A DNA stretch of 62,524 nt from Oscillibacter sp. Its GTDB lineage: Bacteria; Bacillota; Clostridia; Oscillospirales; Oscillospiraceae. The position numbers and the translations under genes were made by a program. The DNA is taken from contig JAAVZX010000026.1 in the NCBI GenBank assembly GCA_022791875.1, forward strand, positions 1-62,524, in the 5' to 3' direction. Position 1 is the first letter of the stretch; each line of letters starts with the position of its first letter. Below, one piece after another: positions 1 through 7,674 of the stretch. Under the pieces are notes generated by a model that did no database searches, was not told where the DNA came from, and saw only the letters and a list, made by a program, of their open reading frames with translations.

Positions 1-782
1 CGGAGTGCTACAGGCAGCGCATGGAGAAGGGGCTCAGCTTCCTGGAGTTCAACTACATGAACATGCAGAGCTACGATTTCCTGAAGCTCTACGAGAATTA
101 CGGCTGCAACATGCAGTGCGGCGGCAACGACCAGTGGAGCAACATGCTGGGGGGCACGGAGCTGATCCGCCGGAAGCTGGGGAAGGACGCCCACGCCATG
201 ACCATCACCCTCCTGCTGACCAGCGAGGGGAAGAAGATGGGCAAGACCCAGGCCGGGGCCGTGTGGCTGGATCCCAACAAGACCAGCCCTTACGATTTCT
301 ACCAGTATTGGCGGAACGTGGAGGACGCGGACGTGCTGAAGTGCATCCGGATGCTGACCTTCCTGCCCCTGGAGGAAATCGACGCCATGGACGGCTGGGA
401 GGGCAGCGAGCTGAACCGCGCCAAGGAAATTCTGGCCTACGAGCTGACGAAGCTGGTCCACGGGGAAGCGGAGGCCGTGAAGGCCCAGGAGACGGCCAAG
501 GGCCTCTTCGCCGGAGGCGGAACCGCCGCGAATATGCCCGCCACGGAGCTGCCCGCGGAGAAGTTCGAGAGCGGTAAAATCGGCGTGCTGAATCTGCTGA
601 CGGCCTGCGGGCTGTGCGCGTCCAACGGAGAGGCGCGGCGTCTGGTGCAGCAGGGCGGCGTGGCCGTGAACGAGCGGAAGGTGACGGACCCTGCGGAACT
701 GCTGAATCAGGAGGAGTTCGCGGGGGACGGCGTGATTATCAAGAAGGGTAAGAAGGTGTTCCACCGGGCTTACACGAAGTGA
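1..782 (+). CDS. tyrS: Tyrosyl-tRNA synthetase, C-terminal part (cut by window edge)
   Basis: Charges tRNA-Tyr with tyrosine in the cytoplasm. The frame is open from the left edge (first whole codon at 3), so about 259 C-terminal residues are present and the HIGH-motif half lies outside. Seen: GGNDQWSN at 120-143, which lines the tyrosine pocket in this class I family; the KMSKS-type loop as KMGKT at 234-248; and an S4 RNA-binding domain over about 570-770 (GEARRLVQQGGVAVN). A strong stem-loop starts nine bases after the stop, so this is the end of its transcript. Identity is secure; the variant KMGKT is common in TyrRS from Clostridia as far as I recall. Confidence 0.95.
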   Translation, partial: ECYRQRMEKGLSFLEFNYMNMQSYDFLKLYENYGCNMQCGGNDQWSNMLGGTELIRRKLGKDAHAMTITLLLTSEGKKMGKTQAGAVWLDPNKTSPYDFYQYWRNVEDADVLKCIRMLTFLPLEEIDAMDGWEGSELNRAKEILAYELTKLVHGEAEAVKAQETAKGLFAGGGTAANMPATELPAEKFESGKIGVLNLLTACGLCASNGEARRLVQQGGVAVNERKVTDPAELLNQEEFAGDGVIIKKGKKVFHRAYTK

Positions 783-790
783 GAAAAGAC

Positions 791-825
791 GGGGAGGGCT
801 ACTGAGGCGGTCCTCCCTGATTTTT
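791..825 (+). terminator. Rho-independent terminator of tyrS
   Basis: GGGAGG at 792-797 pairs with CCTCCC at 812-817, and a T-rich run (ATTTTTA) follows at 820-826. Confidence 0.7.
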
Positions 826-836
826 ATGGATAGTTA

Positions 837-862
837 TTCAACAAAACCAAGTTTTTGTTGAA
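837..862. promoter_or_regulatory. Perfect 10-bp inverted repeat upstream of the lipoprotein gene
   Basis: TTCAACAAAA (837-846) and TTTTGTTGAA (853-862) are separated by six bases. No T-run follows and the arms are AT-rich in a GC-rich genome, so an operator is more likely than a terminator. It lies about 120 bases before the lipoprotein start; no convincing -35/-10 pair was found beside it. Confidence 0.4.
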
Positions 863-979
863 TTGTGTCAACGTGGAAGGTAAGAAAAAATTGTTACCAA
901 ATTGTAATGAATTCCCACCGCGCCCTTTTTATACTAATAGGTAATATGAACCATCCACTCGAGAGAAAGAGAGGGAGCC

Positions 980-2110
980 ATGAGGAAGAGAAGGGGCGCA
1001 GCGGTGCTGTGCCTGCTGTTGCTGCTGACGGGCTGTGGGGCCCAGGCCAGCGGAACGGAGGAGCTCGACGAATACGAGGCGCTGGTGCGCAATACCCCTG
1101 TTGCCCAGGTGGAGGGAGAGGCTGTGTCTCCCGACGGGCGCTTCGAGGTCCGCACGGAGGGGGAGAGCGGCGAGTATGTCAGCGGCGTCCAGCCGCCGGA
1201 GTTTTTGCAGGTGACGGATCGGGAGAGCGGGGAGGTCCTTTGGCAGGACCAAGGCTGGATGAGCCAGTCGGCGCTCTGGAGCCCCGACGGGGCCTATCTG
1301 GCTCTGGCGTACTCGGCGCGGACCTGGAACGCCGTCACTTTCCTGGAGACGGATACCTGGACCGCCTGGGACTTCACCCTCCCCGACGGCGGGCCGATTC
1401 CGGAATACGAATTCCTGCCCGAGGACTGGGGCGTCTGGCGGACGGACCACAGCTTTGAGCTGACCGTTGGCTATGGCGACGGCCATCCGACGCATACATA
1501 CAACTGCATTCTCACCATGGAGCCGGAGGGCCTTATGGGCAGCACATGGGAGATTACGAGGGAGACCCTTCCCGGGACCTACGACTTCAACCGCGACGGC
1601 GCGCCGGAGACGGCGGAGCTGACAACGGTGTGGTTTCCCGGCTTTACCGGGGGCGCGGTGGAAGCCTACGAGCTGCGCATCTTGGACGAGGCTGGGAACG
1701 TCCTCTGGGAGGACAGGGCGGGGACCTCCCACGTGGGGCAGAATTCCCTGTATGCCTGCCGCGTGGACGGCGCGGACTGCCTTCTGCACTATAATCCCTA
1801 CATGTCCCAGGGTATTGCGAGCTATTCGTACGAGCTGTTCTCCCTGGATGGGGACGGCGCAGTACAGGTGCTGGACAGCGGGGCCGTGGAGTTCTCCGCC
1901 GTGGGGCCGATGCTGGACACGGTGGGCTTTGACCCGGAGGCCATTGCCGCCTTTTTAGAGACGGTCCACGGCTACATCGACGGCGCGGTGTGCTTTATGG
2001 ACACCACCCCGGGCGTGGACCCGCCGTATCCCAACGGCTACGACAAGAGCGTGAGCCTGCTGGAAAACCTGCGGCGCTACCGGGACTATGTGGAGGCGGA
2101 TCGCCCGTGA
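980..2110 (+). CDS. Predicted lipoprotein with WD40/TolB-like and FG-GAP-like segments, function unknown
   Basis: A 376-residue predicted exported lipoprotein. The N-terminus is a type II signal peptide: MRKRR, a hydrophobic run, then the lipobox LTGC with Cys at about residue 20. Residues about 48-110 contain two SPDG-type turns (SPDGRFEV, SPDGAYLAL) spaced as in TolB/WD40-like propeller blades. Near residue 196 DFNRDGAPE resembles an FG-GAP/EF-hand calcium loop. It stands alone between two terminators, downstream of an inverted repeat at 837-862. The start has GAGAGGGAG about eight bases upstream. I do not recognise a named family; cell-surface location is inference from the lipobox. Confidence 0.75.
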   Translation: MRKRRGAAVLCLLLLLTGCGAQASGTEELDEYEALVRNTPVAQVEGEAVSPDGRFEVRTEGESGEYVSGVQPPEFLQVTDRESGEVLWQDQGWMSQSALWSPDGAYLALAYSARTWNAVTFLETDTWTAWDFTLPDGGPIPEYEFLPEDWGVWRTDHSFELTVGYGDGHPTHTYNCILTMEPEGLMGSTWEITRETLPGTYDFNRDGAPETAELTTVWFPGFTGGAVEAYELRILDEAGNVLWEDRAGTSHVGQNSLYACRVDGADCLLHYNPYMSQGIASYSYELFSLDGDGAVQVLDSGAVEFSAVGPMLDTVGFDPEAIAAFLETVHGYIDGAVCFMDTTPGVDPPYPNGYDKSVSLLENLRRYRDYVEADRP

Positions 2111-2120
2111 TATGGAAGAA

Positions 2121-2155
2121 ACAGCCGCCTGGGAAGCCAGGCGGCTGCTGTTTTC
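2121..2155. terminator. Bidirectional terminator between the lipoprotein gene and dapA
   Basis: An 11-bp perfect stem, CAGCCGCCTGG (2122-2132) with its complement at 2137-2147 and loop GAAG. TGTTTT follows on the plus strand and TGTTTCTT on the minus strand, so it can serve both convergent genes. Confidence 0.85.
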
Positions 2156-2156
2156 G

Positions 2157-3044
2157 CTAGACGGATAAGCCGTATTGAGCCAGGGTGCGCCGAATCCGCT
2201 CCAGGTTTTCCGGACTTGGCGGGCAGAGAGGCGCACGCAGATCCCCGACCTTCCAGCCCAGAAGCCCCAGGGCCGTCTTGACGGGAATGGGGTTCACCTC
2301 GCAGAACATGGCGTCGCAGAAGTCCTTCAAATGGACTTGCAGCTTCCCGGCGGCGGCGAAGTCGTTCTTCATGCAGAGGCGGGTAAGCTGGCGTATCTCG
2401 GAGGGGAGGACGTTGCCCACGACGGAGATGACCCCCTTGCCCCCCAGGGCGCAGATGGGGACTGTCTCGTCGTCGTTGCCGGACCAGATGTAAAAGTCCT
2501 CGGGGCAGAGGGCGCGGGTACGCTGGACGTTCCCCAGGTTCCCGGACGCCTCTTTCACGCCCACGATGTTGGGGTGCTCCGCCAGCTTCGCGTAGGTTTC
2601 AGGTGCGATGGAGACGCCGGTGCGGGAGGGGACGTTGTAGAGAATCACGGGCCGCACCACCGCGTCGGCAATAGTACGGTAGTGGCGGACGAGCCCCTCC
2701 TGGGTTGCCTTGTTGTAATAGGGCGTGACGACAAGAAGAGCGTCCGCGCCGCAGCGCGCAGCGTCCTGGGAGAGGGTGACAGCGTTAGCGGTGGAGTTGG
2801 ACCCCGTTCCGGCGATGACGGGAATCCGCCCGCCGACGTGCTCCACGCAGAAGGAGATAGCATCGATCCGCTCCTGATAGGTCATGGTAGAAGACTCCCC
2901 GGTGGTGCCGCAGACGACCACGGCATCGGCCCCGTTTTCAAGCTGGAAATCCAGAAGTCTCCCCAGGGCCTCCAGGTCCACCGCCTCACCGCGAAACGGC
3001 GTAACAAGCGCAGTAGCAGAACCAGTAAAGATACATTCCTTCAC
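2157..3044 (-). CDS. dapA: 4-hydroxy-tetrahydrodipicolinate synthase
   Basis: Condenses pyruvate with aspartate semialdehyde in the first committed step to lysine and meso-diaminopimelate; dipicolinate for spores branches from the same route. At 295 residues it has the family's usual length. Seen: GTTGES for pyruvate binding, LYNVPSRTG with the catalytic Tyr, and GVKEASGN with the Schiff-base Lys. The frame is open further upstream to an ATG at 3158, but that extension runs through a non-coding palindromic repeat. AGGAGG at 3053-3058, seven bases before GTG 3044, fixes the start. It follows asd on the same strand, so the two consecutive enzymes are probably expressed together unless the asd terminator separates them. 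Confidence 0.95.
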   Translation of the reverse strand: MKECIFTGSATALVTPFRGEAVDLEALGRLLDFQLENGADAVVVCGTTGESSTMTYQERIDAISFCVEHVGGRIPVIAGTGSNSTANAVTLSQDAARCGADALLVVTPYYNKATQEGLVRHYRTIADAVVRPVILYNVPSRTGVSIAPETYAKLAEHPNIVGVKEASGNLGNVQRTRALCPEDFYIWSGNDDETVPICALGGKGVISVVGNVLPSEIRQLTRLCMKNDFAAAGKLQVHLKDFCDAMFCEVNPIPVKTALGLLGWKVGDLRAPLCPPSPENLERIRRTLAQYGLSV

Positions 3045-3102
3045 AGCAAAACCTCCTAAAAAAGCAAGCATCGTAATAGAAGCAACGGGCACAAAAAAGG
3101 CG

Positions 3103-3220
3103 TGATCTGCCAGGGTCCAGGGAGGCGCGTGCCTCCCTGGTGGGAGTCCAGAGGGCAAAGCCCTCTGGCCGCCGGAGGCCCCCCGTCCAACGTCCCTCGT
3201 CCATCGTCCCCCGCAGGCAG
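3103..3220 (+). repeat. Dispersed palindromic element, copy A
   Basis: Begins TGATCTGCC and ends CCCCCGCAGGCAG. Hairpin 1: CCAGGGAGGC (3117-3126), loop GCGT, complement 3131-3140. Hairpin 2: CCAGAGGGC (3148-3156), loop AAA, complement 3160-3168. A GCCGCCGGAGGC block and a C-rich tail follow. It lies between asd and dapA. Other copies are at about 7574, 10754, 11494 (inverted), 33254, 53132 and 60139. Confidence 0.85.
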
Positions 3221-3254
3221 AAAGCGGCCTGCTGAGATTTCAGCAAGCCGCCTT
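3221..3254 (-). terminator. Terminator downstream of asd
   Basis: Read on the minus strand: GGCGGC, TT, GCTGA, loop AATC, TCAGC, then GCCGC and TTT. A two-part stem closes 17 bases after the asd stop and is followed by a short T-run. It adjoins copy A of the palindromic repeat. Confidence 0.65.
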
Positions 3255-3271
3255 GGTGGGGGGGTCAGCGA

Positions 3272-4354
3272 TTAGATATAGCCTTTGGCGCAGAGCAGCT
3301 CGGCGAGGAGAACACCGCCTCCGGCGGCGCCGCGGAGGGTGTTGTGGCTGAGGCCGACGAATTTGTAGTCGTATTGGGTGTCGGGGCGGAGACGGCCGAT
3401 GGAGATGGCCATGCCGTTTTCCAGGGTACGGTCCAGTCTGGTCTGGGGGCGGTCGGGTTCCTCGAAGTAGTGCAGGAACTGCTTGGGGGCGGAGGGGAGG
3501 TCCAGATCCTGGGCGGGACCGCGGAATGCGGCCCAGTCGGCCTTGATTTGGTCCATGGTGGGTGCCTTGCCGTCGGCGAACTTCATGAAGCACGCGGCCA
3601 TGTGGCCGTCGCTGACGGGGACGCGGAGGCATTGGGCCGTAATGGCGGGGACTGTGGCGGTGACAATCTGGCCGTCCTCCACATGACCCCAGACTTTCAG
3701 GGGTTCCTGCTCGCTCTTTTCCTCCTCGCCGCCGATGTAGGGGATGCAGTTGTCCACCATCTCCGGCCAGCGCTCAAAGGTCTTGCCCGCGCCGGAAATG
3801 GCCTGGTAAGTACAAACGGCCACCTTCTCCAGGCCGTACTTCATCAGGGGATGAAGAGCCGGGACGTAGCTCTGGATGGAGCAGTTGGACTTGACGGCGA
3901 TGAAGCCCCGCCTGGTCCCCAGGCGCTTCCGCTGGGCCTCAATGACGGCCAGATGGTCCGCGTTGATTTCGGGAACCACCATGGGCACGTCGGGGGTCCA
4001 GCGATGGGCGGAGTTGTTGGAGATAATGGGGCACTCCAGCTTGGCGTAGCGCTCCTCCAGGGCGCGGATTTCCTCCTTCTTCATGTCCACGGCGCAGAAG
4101 CAGAAGTCCACCATCCCGGCCAGCTTTTCCGCGTCCGCCACGGCGTCCAGAATGACCAGCTTTTTGGCTTCCTCGGGCATGGGGGTGGCCATGGCCCAGC
4201 GGGGGGCGGCGGCTTCCTCGTAGGTCTTCCCGGCGCTGCGTGCGCTGGCGGCAATGGCGGTGAGGCGGAACCAGGGGTGGTTCTCCATGAGGGTGACGAA
4301 GCGCTGGCCCACCATGCCGGTGCAGCCGATGACGCCGACTTTGTACTGTTTCAT
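3272..4354 (-). CDS. asd: Aspartate-semialdehyde dehydrogenase
   Basis: Reduces aspartyl phosphate to aspartate semialdehyde with NADPH, feeding dapA next door and the threonine/methionine branch. 360 residues. Seen: the N-terminal Rossmann loop GCTGMVGQRF; the active-site Cys in VKSNCSIQSYVP; ISGAGKTFERWPEM; and RVPVSDGHMA near the substrate site. The pattern matches the archaeal/fungal-like subtype common in Clostridia rather than the E. coli form. The frame runs upstream to 4522, but AGGAGG at 4363-4368 places the start at ATG 4354. No T-box or lysine riboswitch is visible in the 150-base leader. Confidence 0.94.
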   Translation of the reverse strand: MKQYKVGVIGCTGMVGQRFVTLMENHPWFRLTAIAASARSAGKTYEEAAAPRWAMATPMPEEAKKLVILDAVADAEKLAGMVDFCFCAVDMKKEEIRALEERYAKLECPIISNNSAHRWTPDVPMVVPEINADHLAVIEAQRKRLGTRRGFIAVKSNCSIQSYVPALHPLMKYGLEKVAVCTYQAISGAGKTFERWPEMVDNCIPYIGGEEEKSEQEPLKVWGHVEDGQIVTATVPAITAQCLRVPVSDGHMAACFMKFADGKAPTMDQIKADWAAFRGPAQDLDLPSAPKQFLHYFEEPDRPQTRLDRTLENGMAISIGRLRPDTQYDYKFVGLSHNTLRGAAGGGVLLAELLCAKGYI

Positions 4355-4413
4355 AGTATGATCCTCCTGCTGCGTTGTTGCGGAAAAACTGCGTGTTTTT
4401 CCTTCGATTTTTC

Positions 4414-4443
4414 TTGTCATAAGGCTGGGGTCTGTATTATAAT
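4414..4443 (+). promoter_or_regulatory. Promoter for the SpoIID-domain gene
   Basis: TTGTCA (4414-4419), 18 bases, then TATAAT (4438-4443). Read another way, TCATAA at 4417-4422 sits 15 bases before the octamer TATAATGG. That is the same geometry as the sigma-E-like promoters of spoIIIAA, sipL and spoIVA, though the -10 matches poorly. Confidence 0.5.
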
Positions 4444-4564
4444 GGGATTGTTTGAAAAGTCCGGAACTGTTCTTGATGTGCGGACAAATGTGTTTCAGGA
4501 CTCTATTGCAGTATAGTAGCATGAATTCTGCGGATCGTCAAGACGGGTAACATTGGGAGGTTCC

Positions 4565-6250
4565 ATGAAAAAAGTGATGCTGGCAGCGGTGTTCGTTGTG
4601 ACATTTTTAGCGCTGGGGGGGAGGCCCGCCTCGGCGGTGGAGAACAACGTGGTGAAGGTGGGTCTGCGGTACGAGTCGTCGGCCATGTTCTCGGCGAACC
4701 TGGAAAACGCTGTGGGAGAGGGTTACGAGTTCGGATACTACGGAGAGGACCGGCGCTTCAACGCCTTGGGGCGGACGGACGAGACGGCGATTTCCATGAC
4801 CGCCGCCGGTACTATCTATATGGACGGCAGCGGCGTCTATTCCTCCACGGTGCCCGCCGGGGGCTACCGCTCCATGGGTTCCTGGCACGTGCAGTTGGAA
4901 GGCTACGGGTCCTACGAGGAAGCGGCGTCCGCCGCCGCGTCCGCGGGGGGCTGGCCTGCGTGGATCGATTACGCTTTCGTGGTCCGTGTGGGCTGCTACG
5001 GCTCCCGCGGGGAGGCGGAGGACGCCGGACTGGGGGGCCGCGCAGTGCAGTCCTCGTCCACGGGCGTCCTCGTGACCCGGACCCGGACCACCGACATCCT
5101 CTTCGAGTTCGACTGCGGCGGGGACCTCGCTCTCGGGGTCCTGCCGGACGGCTGGGGGCGGGAGGCGTCTACCTGGTTCCGAGGCTACAAGTACGCGGGG
5201 GGCTTCGAGTACCCCCGAAGCGCCGGCGGGAACCTGAAGGTGGTGAACGTGCTGGACCTGGAGGACTACGTGAAGGGCGTGGTGCCCTACGAGATGGGAG
5301 GCGGGTGGCCCCTGGCGGCGCTGGAGGCCCAGGCGGTGTGTGCCCGGACCTTCGTCTGCGGCCACGCGAAGCATTTGAAGTCCCAGGGCTTTGACGTGTG
5401 CGCGACCCAGGACTGCCAGGTCTACTGCGGCCGGGGCAGCGGGACCAATGCGCCCACGGACACCAGCGACCTGGCGGTGGACAACACGGCGGGCCTGTGC
5501 ATCTACTACCAGGACGAGCTGGTCCAGGACGCGGTGTACCACGCCTCCGACGGCGGCGCGACGGAGGACGGGGCCAACGTCTGGGGCACGGAAACCGGGT
5601 ACTTAAAAGGCAAGCTGGACCCCTACGAGGCCCAGACCTCCGTCCCGAACAACAGCTATTCCGTGACCTACACGGCGGCGGAGCTGAGCTGGATTCTGGA
5701 CCAGAAGGGGTACTCCGTGGGGACGGTGCGGGACGCCTACGTGTCGGAGTACACGCCGGTTGGGAACGTGTCGAAGGTGACGTTCGTGGGCAGCGCCGGG
5801 ACGAAGACGTTCAGCGGCGAAGCCTGCCGGACCATCTTCTACAGCAGCACCTACAAGAAATCCGTCACCAGTATGCGCTTCGACATCAACGGCGGCGGGC
5901 GGGGGACGGTCATGACGTCCTCGGGAATCTCTCTCACCGGCGGAGGTACTTTGGCGAGCCTGGACGGCGCGGAGGTGATTTCCGGAGACGGTGAGCGCAC
6001 GGTGCTGCAAGGGACCGCCGCAGCCGCCGCCACCGCCTCTGGCGTCACCGCGGTAACGGGGAACGTGACGGCCTCCGCGCCTCCGGCTTCCTCCGGCCCG
6101 AAGAACAACAACGGCACCTTCACCGTCACCGGCACCGGAAACGGCCACAACGTAGGCATGAGCCAGTACGGCGCGAAGGCCATGGCGGAGCTGGGGTACG
6201 AGTTCCGGAGCATTCTGGAGTTCTATTACACGGGAATTACGATTGAATGA
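4565..6250 (+). CDS. SpoIID/LytB-domain protein with SPOR-like region
   Basis: An exported protein of 561 residues. A signal peptide covers about residues 1-25 (MKKVMLAAVFVVTF...SA). A SPOR-like segment near 95-145 has two tandem phrases (SWHVQLEGYGSYEEA, AFVVRVGCYGSRGEA), typical of glycan binding. The SpoIID/LytB domain starts near 215 with LNVLDLEDYVKGVVPYEM-type residues and EAQAVCARTF. The C-terminus has the family's NGHNVGMSQYGAKAMAELG followed by YYTGI. SpoIID proteins are lytic transglycosylases that thin septal peptidoglycan during engulfment. Here the SpoIID half is joined to a SPOR-like half, so a broader wall role is possible. GGGAGG at 4555-4560 sets the start. It is followed by queA after 16 bases, a pairing seen in other Clostridia. 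Confidence 0.85.
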   Translation: MKKVMLAAVFVVTFLALGGRPASAVENNVVKVGLRYESSAMFSANLENAVGEGYEFGYYGEDRRFNALGRTDETAISMTAAGTIYMDGSGVYSSTVPAGGYRSMGSWHVQLEGYGSYEEAASAAASAGGWPAWIDYAFVVRVGCYGSRGEAEDAGLGGRAVQSSSTGVLVTRTRTTDILFEFDCGGDLALGVLPDGWGREASTWFRGYKYAGGFEYPRSAGGNLKVVNVLDLEDYVKGVVPYEMGGGWPLAALEAQAVCARTFVCGHAKHLKSQGFDVCATQDCQVYCGRGSGTNAPTDTSDLAVDNTAGLCIYYQDELVQDAVYHASDGGATEDGANVWGTETGYLKGKLDPYEAQTSVPNNSYSVTYTAAELSWILDQKGYSVGTVRDAYVSEYTPVGNVSKVTFVGSAGTKTFSGEACRTIFYSSTYKKSVTSMRFDINGGGRGTVMTSSGISLTGGGTLASLDGAEVISGDGERTVLQGTAAAAATASGVTAVTGNVTASAPPASSGPKNNNGTFTVTGTGNGHNVGMSQYGAKAMAELGYEFRSILEFYYTGITIE

Positions 6251-6266
6251 AAAATGAGGACAGCCT

Positions 6267-7292
6267 ATGAAAACCAGCGATTTTTACTATGACCTGCCCC
6301 AGGAGCTGATCGCCCAGACGCCCATCCAGCGGCGGGACGCGTCCCGCCTCATGACCCTGGACCGGAAGACGGGAGCCGTTGGGCACCGGCATTTCTACGA
6401 CCTGCCGGACCTCCTGAACCCCGGCGACTGCCTGATTCTGAACGACTCCCGGGTCCTGCCCGCCCGGCTCCTGGGGCAGCGGCTTCCCGGAGGCGGGGCC
6501 TGCGAGGTGCTGCTTCTGACGGAGAAGTGGGACAACACGTGGGAGTGTCTGGTCCGCCCGGGCCGGAAGCTCCGTCCGGGGGCGCGTGTGACCTTTGGAA
6601 ACGGCGAGCTGACGGCGGAGATTACCCACGAGATGGCCGACGGGAACCGCCTGGTCCGCTTCGAGTACGAGGGAATTTTCCTGGAAGTGCTGGATCACCT
6701 GGGAAAGATGCCCCTGCCGCCCTACATCAAGGAGGAATTGCAGGACCGGGAGCGCTATCAGACCGTATACTCCAAGGTCCTGGGCAGCGCCGCCGCGCCG
6801 ACGGCGGGCCTCCACTTCACGCCGGAACTTCTGGAGAAGGCCGCGGCAAAGGGCGTGGGCATCGGCTATGTGACGCTCCACGTGGGCCTGGGGACCTTCC
6901 GCCCCGTGAAGGAGGACGCCGTGGAGGACCACCCGATGCACAGCGAGTTCTGCACCATCCCCCAGGAGACGGCGGACCTCATCAACCGCACAAGGGCGTC
7001 GGGAGGCCGCTGCATCTGCGTGGGCACCACCTCCTGCCGGACGCTGGAGTCCTGGGCGGGAGAGGACGGGCACATGGAGGCCCAATCCGGCTGGACGGAT
7101 ATTTTTATCTATCCAGGCTACCGGTTCAAGGTCATGGACGGCCTGGTGACGAACTTCCACCTGCCGGAGAGCACGCTGATTATGCTGGTGTCCGCGTTTG
7201 CGGGCCGGGAACAGGTGCTGGAGGCGTACCGGGAGGCCGTGCGGGAACGCTACCGCTTCTTTTCGTTCGGAGACGCTATGTTCTTAGCATAA
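6267..7292 (+). CDS. queA: S-adenosylmethionine:tRNA ribosyltransferase-isomerase
   Basis: Transfers and isomerises the ribose of SAM onto 7-aminomethyl-7-deazaguanine in tRNA to give epoxyqueuosine. 341 residues, the normal length. Seen: the N-terminal [54 protein letters not shown]-like [20 protein letters not shown] and C-terminal FSFGDAMFL, all family hallmarks. It precedes a small TfoX-C-like gene and tgt, which acts one step earlier in queuosine synthesis, so the three probably share a transcript from the promoter near 4414. Confidence 0.96.
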   Translation: MKTSDFYYDLPQELIAQTPIQRRDASRLMTLDRKTGAVGHRHFYDLPDLLNPGDCLILNDSRVLPARLLGQRLPGGGACEVLLLTEKWDNTWECLVRPGRKLRPGARVTFGNGELTAEITHEMADGNRLVRFEYEGIFLEVLDHLGKMPLPPYIKEELQDRERYQTVYSKVLGSAAAPTAGLHFTPELLEKAAAKGVGIGYVTLHVGLGTFRPVKEDAVEDHPMHSEFCTIPQETADLINRTRASGGRCICVGTTSCRTLESWAGEDGHMEAQSGWTDIFIYPGYRFKVMDGLVTNFHLPESTLIMLVSAFAGREQVLEAYREAVRERYRFFSFGDAMFLA

Positions 7293-7304
7293 GGAGGCAG
7301 AAAG

Positions 7305-7556
7305 ATGGACCTGACCGATTTGCCCAACGTAGGACCGAAGCTGGCGGAAAATCTGCGGCGCGCCGGCTTGGAAACCCCGGAGGTGTTCCGGGACGCAGGA
7401 GCCGAGGAGGCATTCCTGCGGATACGGACGCAGGTGGACGGCACCGCCTGCTTCCACCAGCTGACAGCGCTGGCAGGCGCGGAGCTGGGCATCCCGAAGA
7501 AAGAACTTCCGCCGGAGAAAAAGGAAGCGCTGCGGAAATTTTTCGACAGACTGTAA
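7305..7556 (+). CDS. TfoX C-terminal-domain-like small protein
   Basis: An 83-residue helical protein. LTDLPNVGPKLAENLRRAG is a helix-hairpin-helix-like start. Further on come a conserved Cys (TACFHQLTALAGAELGIP) and an FFDRL end. This matches the C-terminal domain of TfoX/Sxy proteins standing alone; in Proteobacteria TfoX/Sxy controls competence, but the role of the free domain in Clostridia is not established. AAGGAGG at 7290-7296 lies within the queA stop region, and the gap to queA is 12 bases, so it is translated from the same message. Its position between queA and tgt suggests only co-expression. Confidence 0.8.
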   Translation: MDLTDLPNVGPKLAENLRRAGLETPEVFRDAGAEEAFLRIRTQVDGTACFHQLTALAGAELGIPKKELPPEKKEALRKFFDRL

Positions 7557-7573
7557 GGCTCAAAGCAACCCCA

Positions 7574-7664
7574 GTCAGCGGGGTCCAGGGGAAACTGTTT
7601 CCCCTGGTGGAGAGTCCAGAGAGGCAAAGCCTCTCTGGCGGGTCCAGGGCAGAGCCCTGGCGCA
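7574..7664 (+). repeat. Dispersed palindromic element, copy B (three-hairpin subtype)
   Basis: Three successive hairpins: CCAGGGGAAA (7585-7594)/loop CTG/complement; CCAGAGAGGC (7616-7625)/AAA/complement to 7638; CCAGGGC (7644-7650)/AGA/complement to 7660. The head GCGGGGTCC and the third hairpin with an AGA loop are shared with copy E. It ends about ten bases before the tgt start codon. Confidence 0.85.
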
Positions 7665-7674
7665 GGGAGGCTGC

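Noticed and set aside
2986..3246. Minus-strand open frame across repeat copy A, and the ATG at 3158 as dapA start
   Set aside because: Both translate the palindromic repeat; the dapA start at 3044 has a perfect ribosome site and the family N-terminus.
3045..4564. Lysine riboswitch or T-box upstream of dapA or asd
   Set aside because: The leaders contain only the palindromic repeat, a terminator and short spacer; no T-box core or lysine-aptamer pattern is visible.
4607..5542. Long antisense frames inside the SpoIID, alaS, prkC, priA and spoIIIA genes
   Set aside because: They arise from high GC in third positions, lack ribosome sites and show no family motifs; the sense frames are full-length known proteins.
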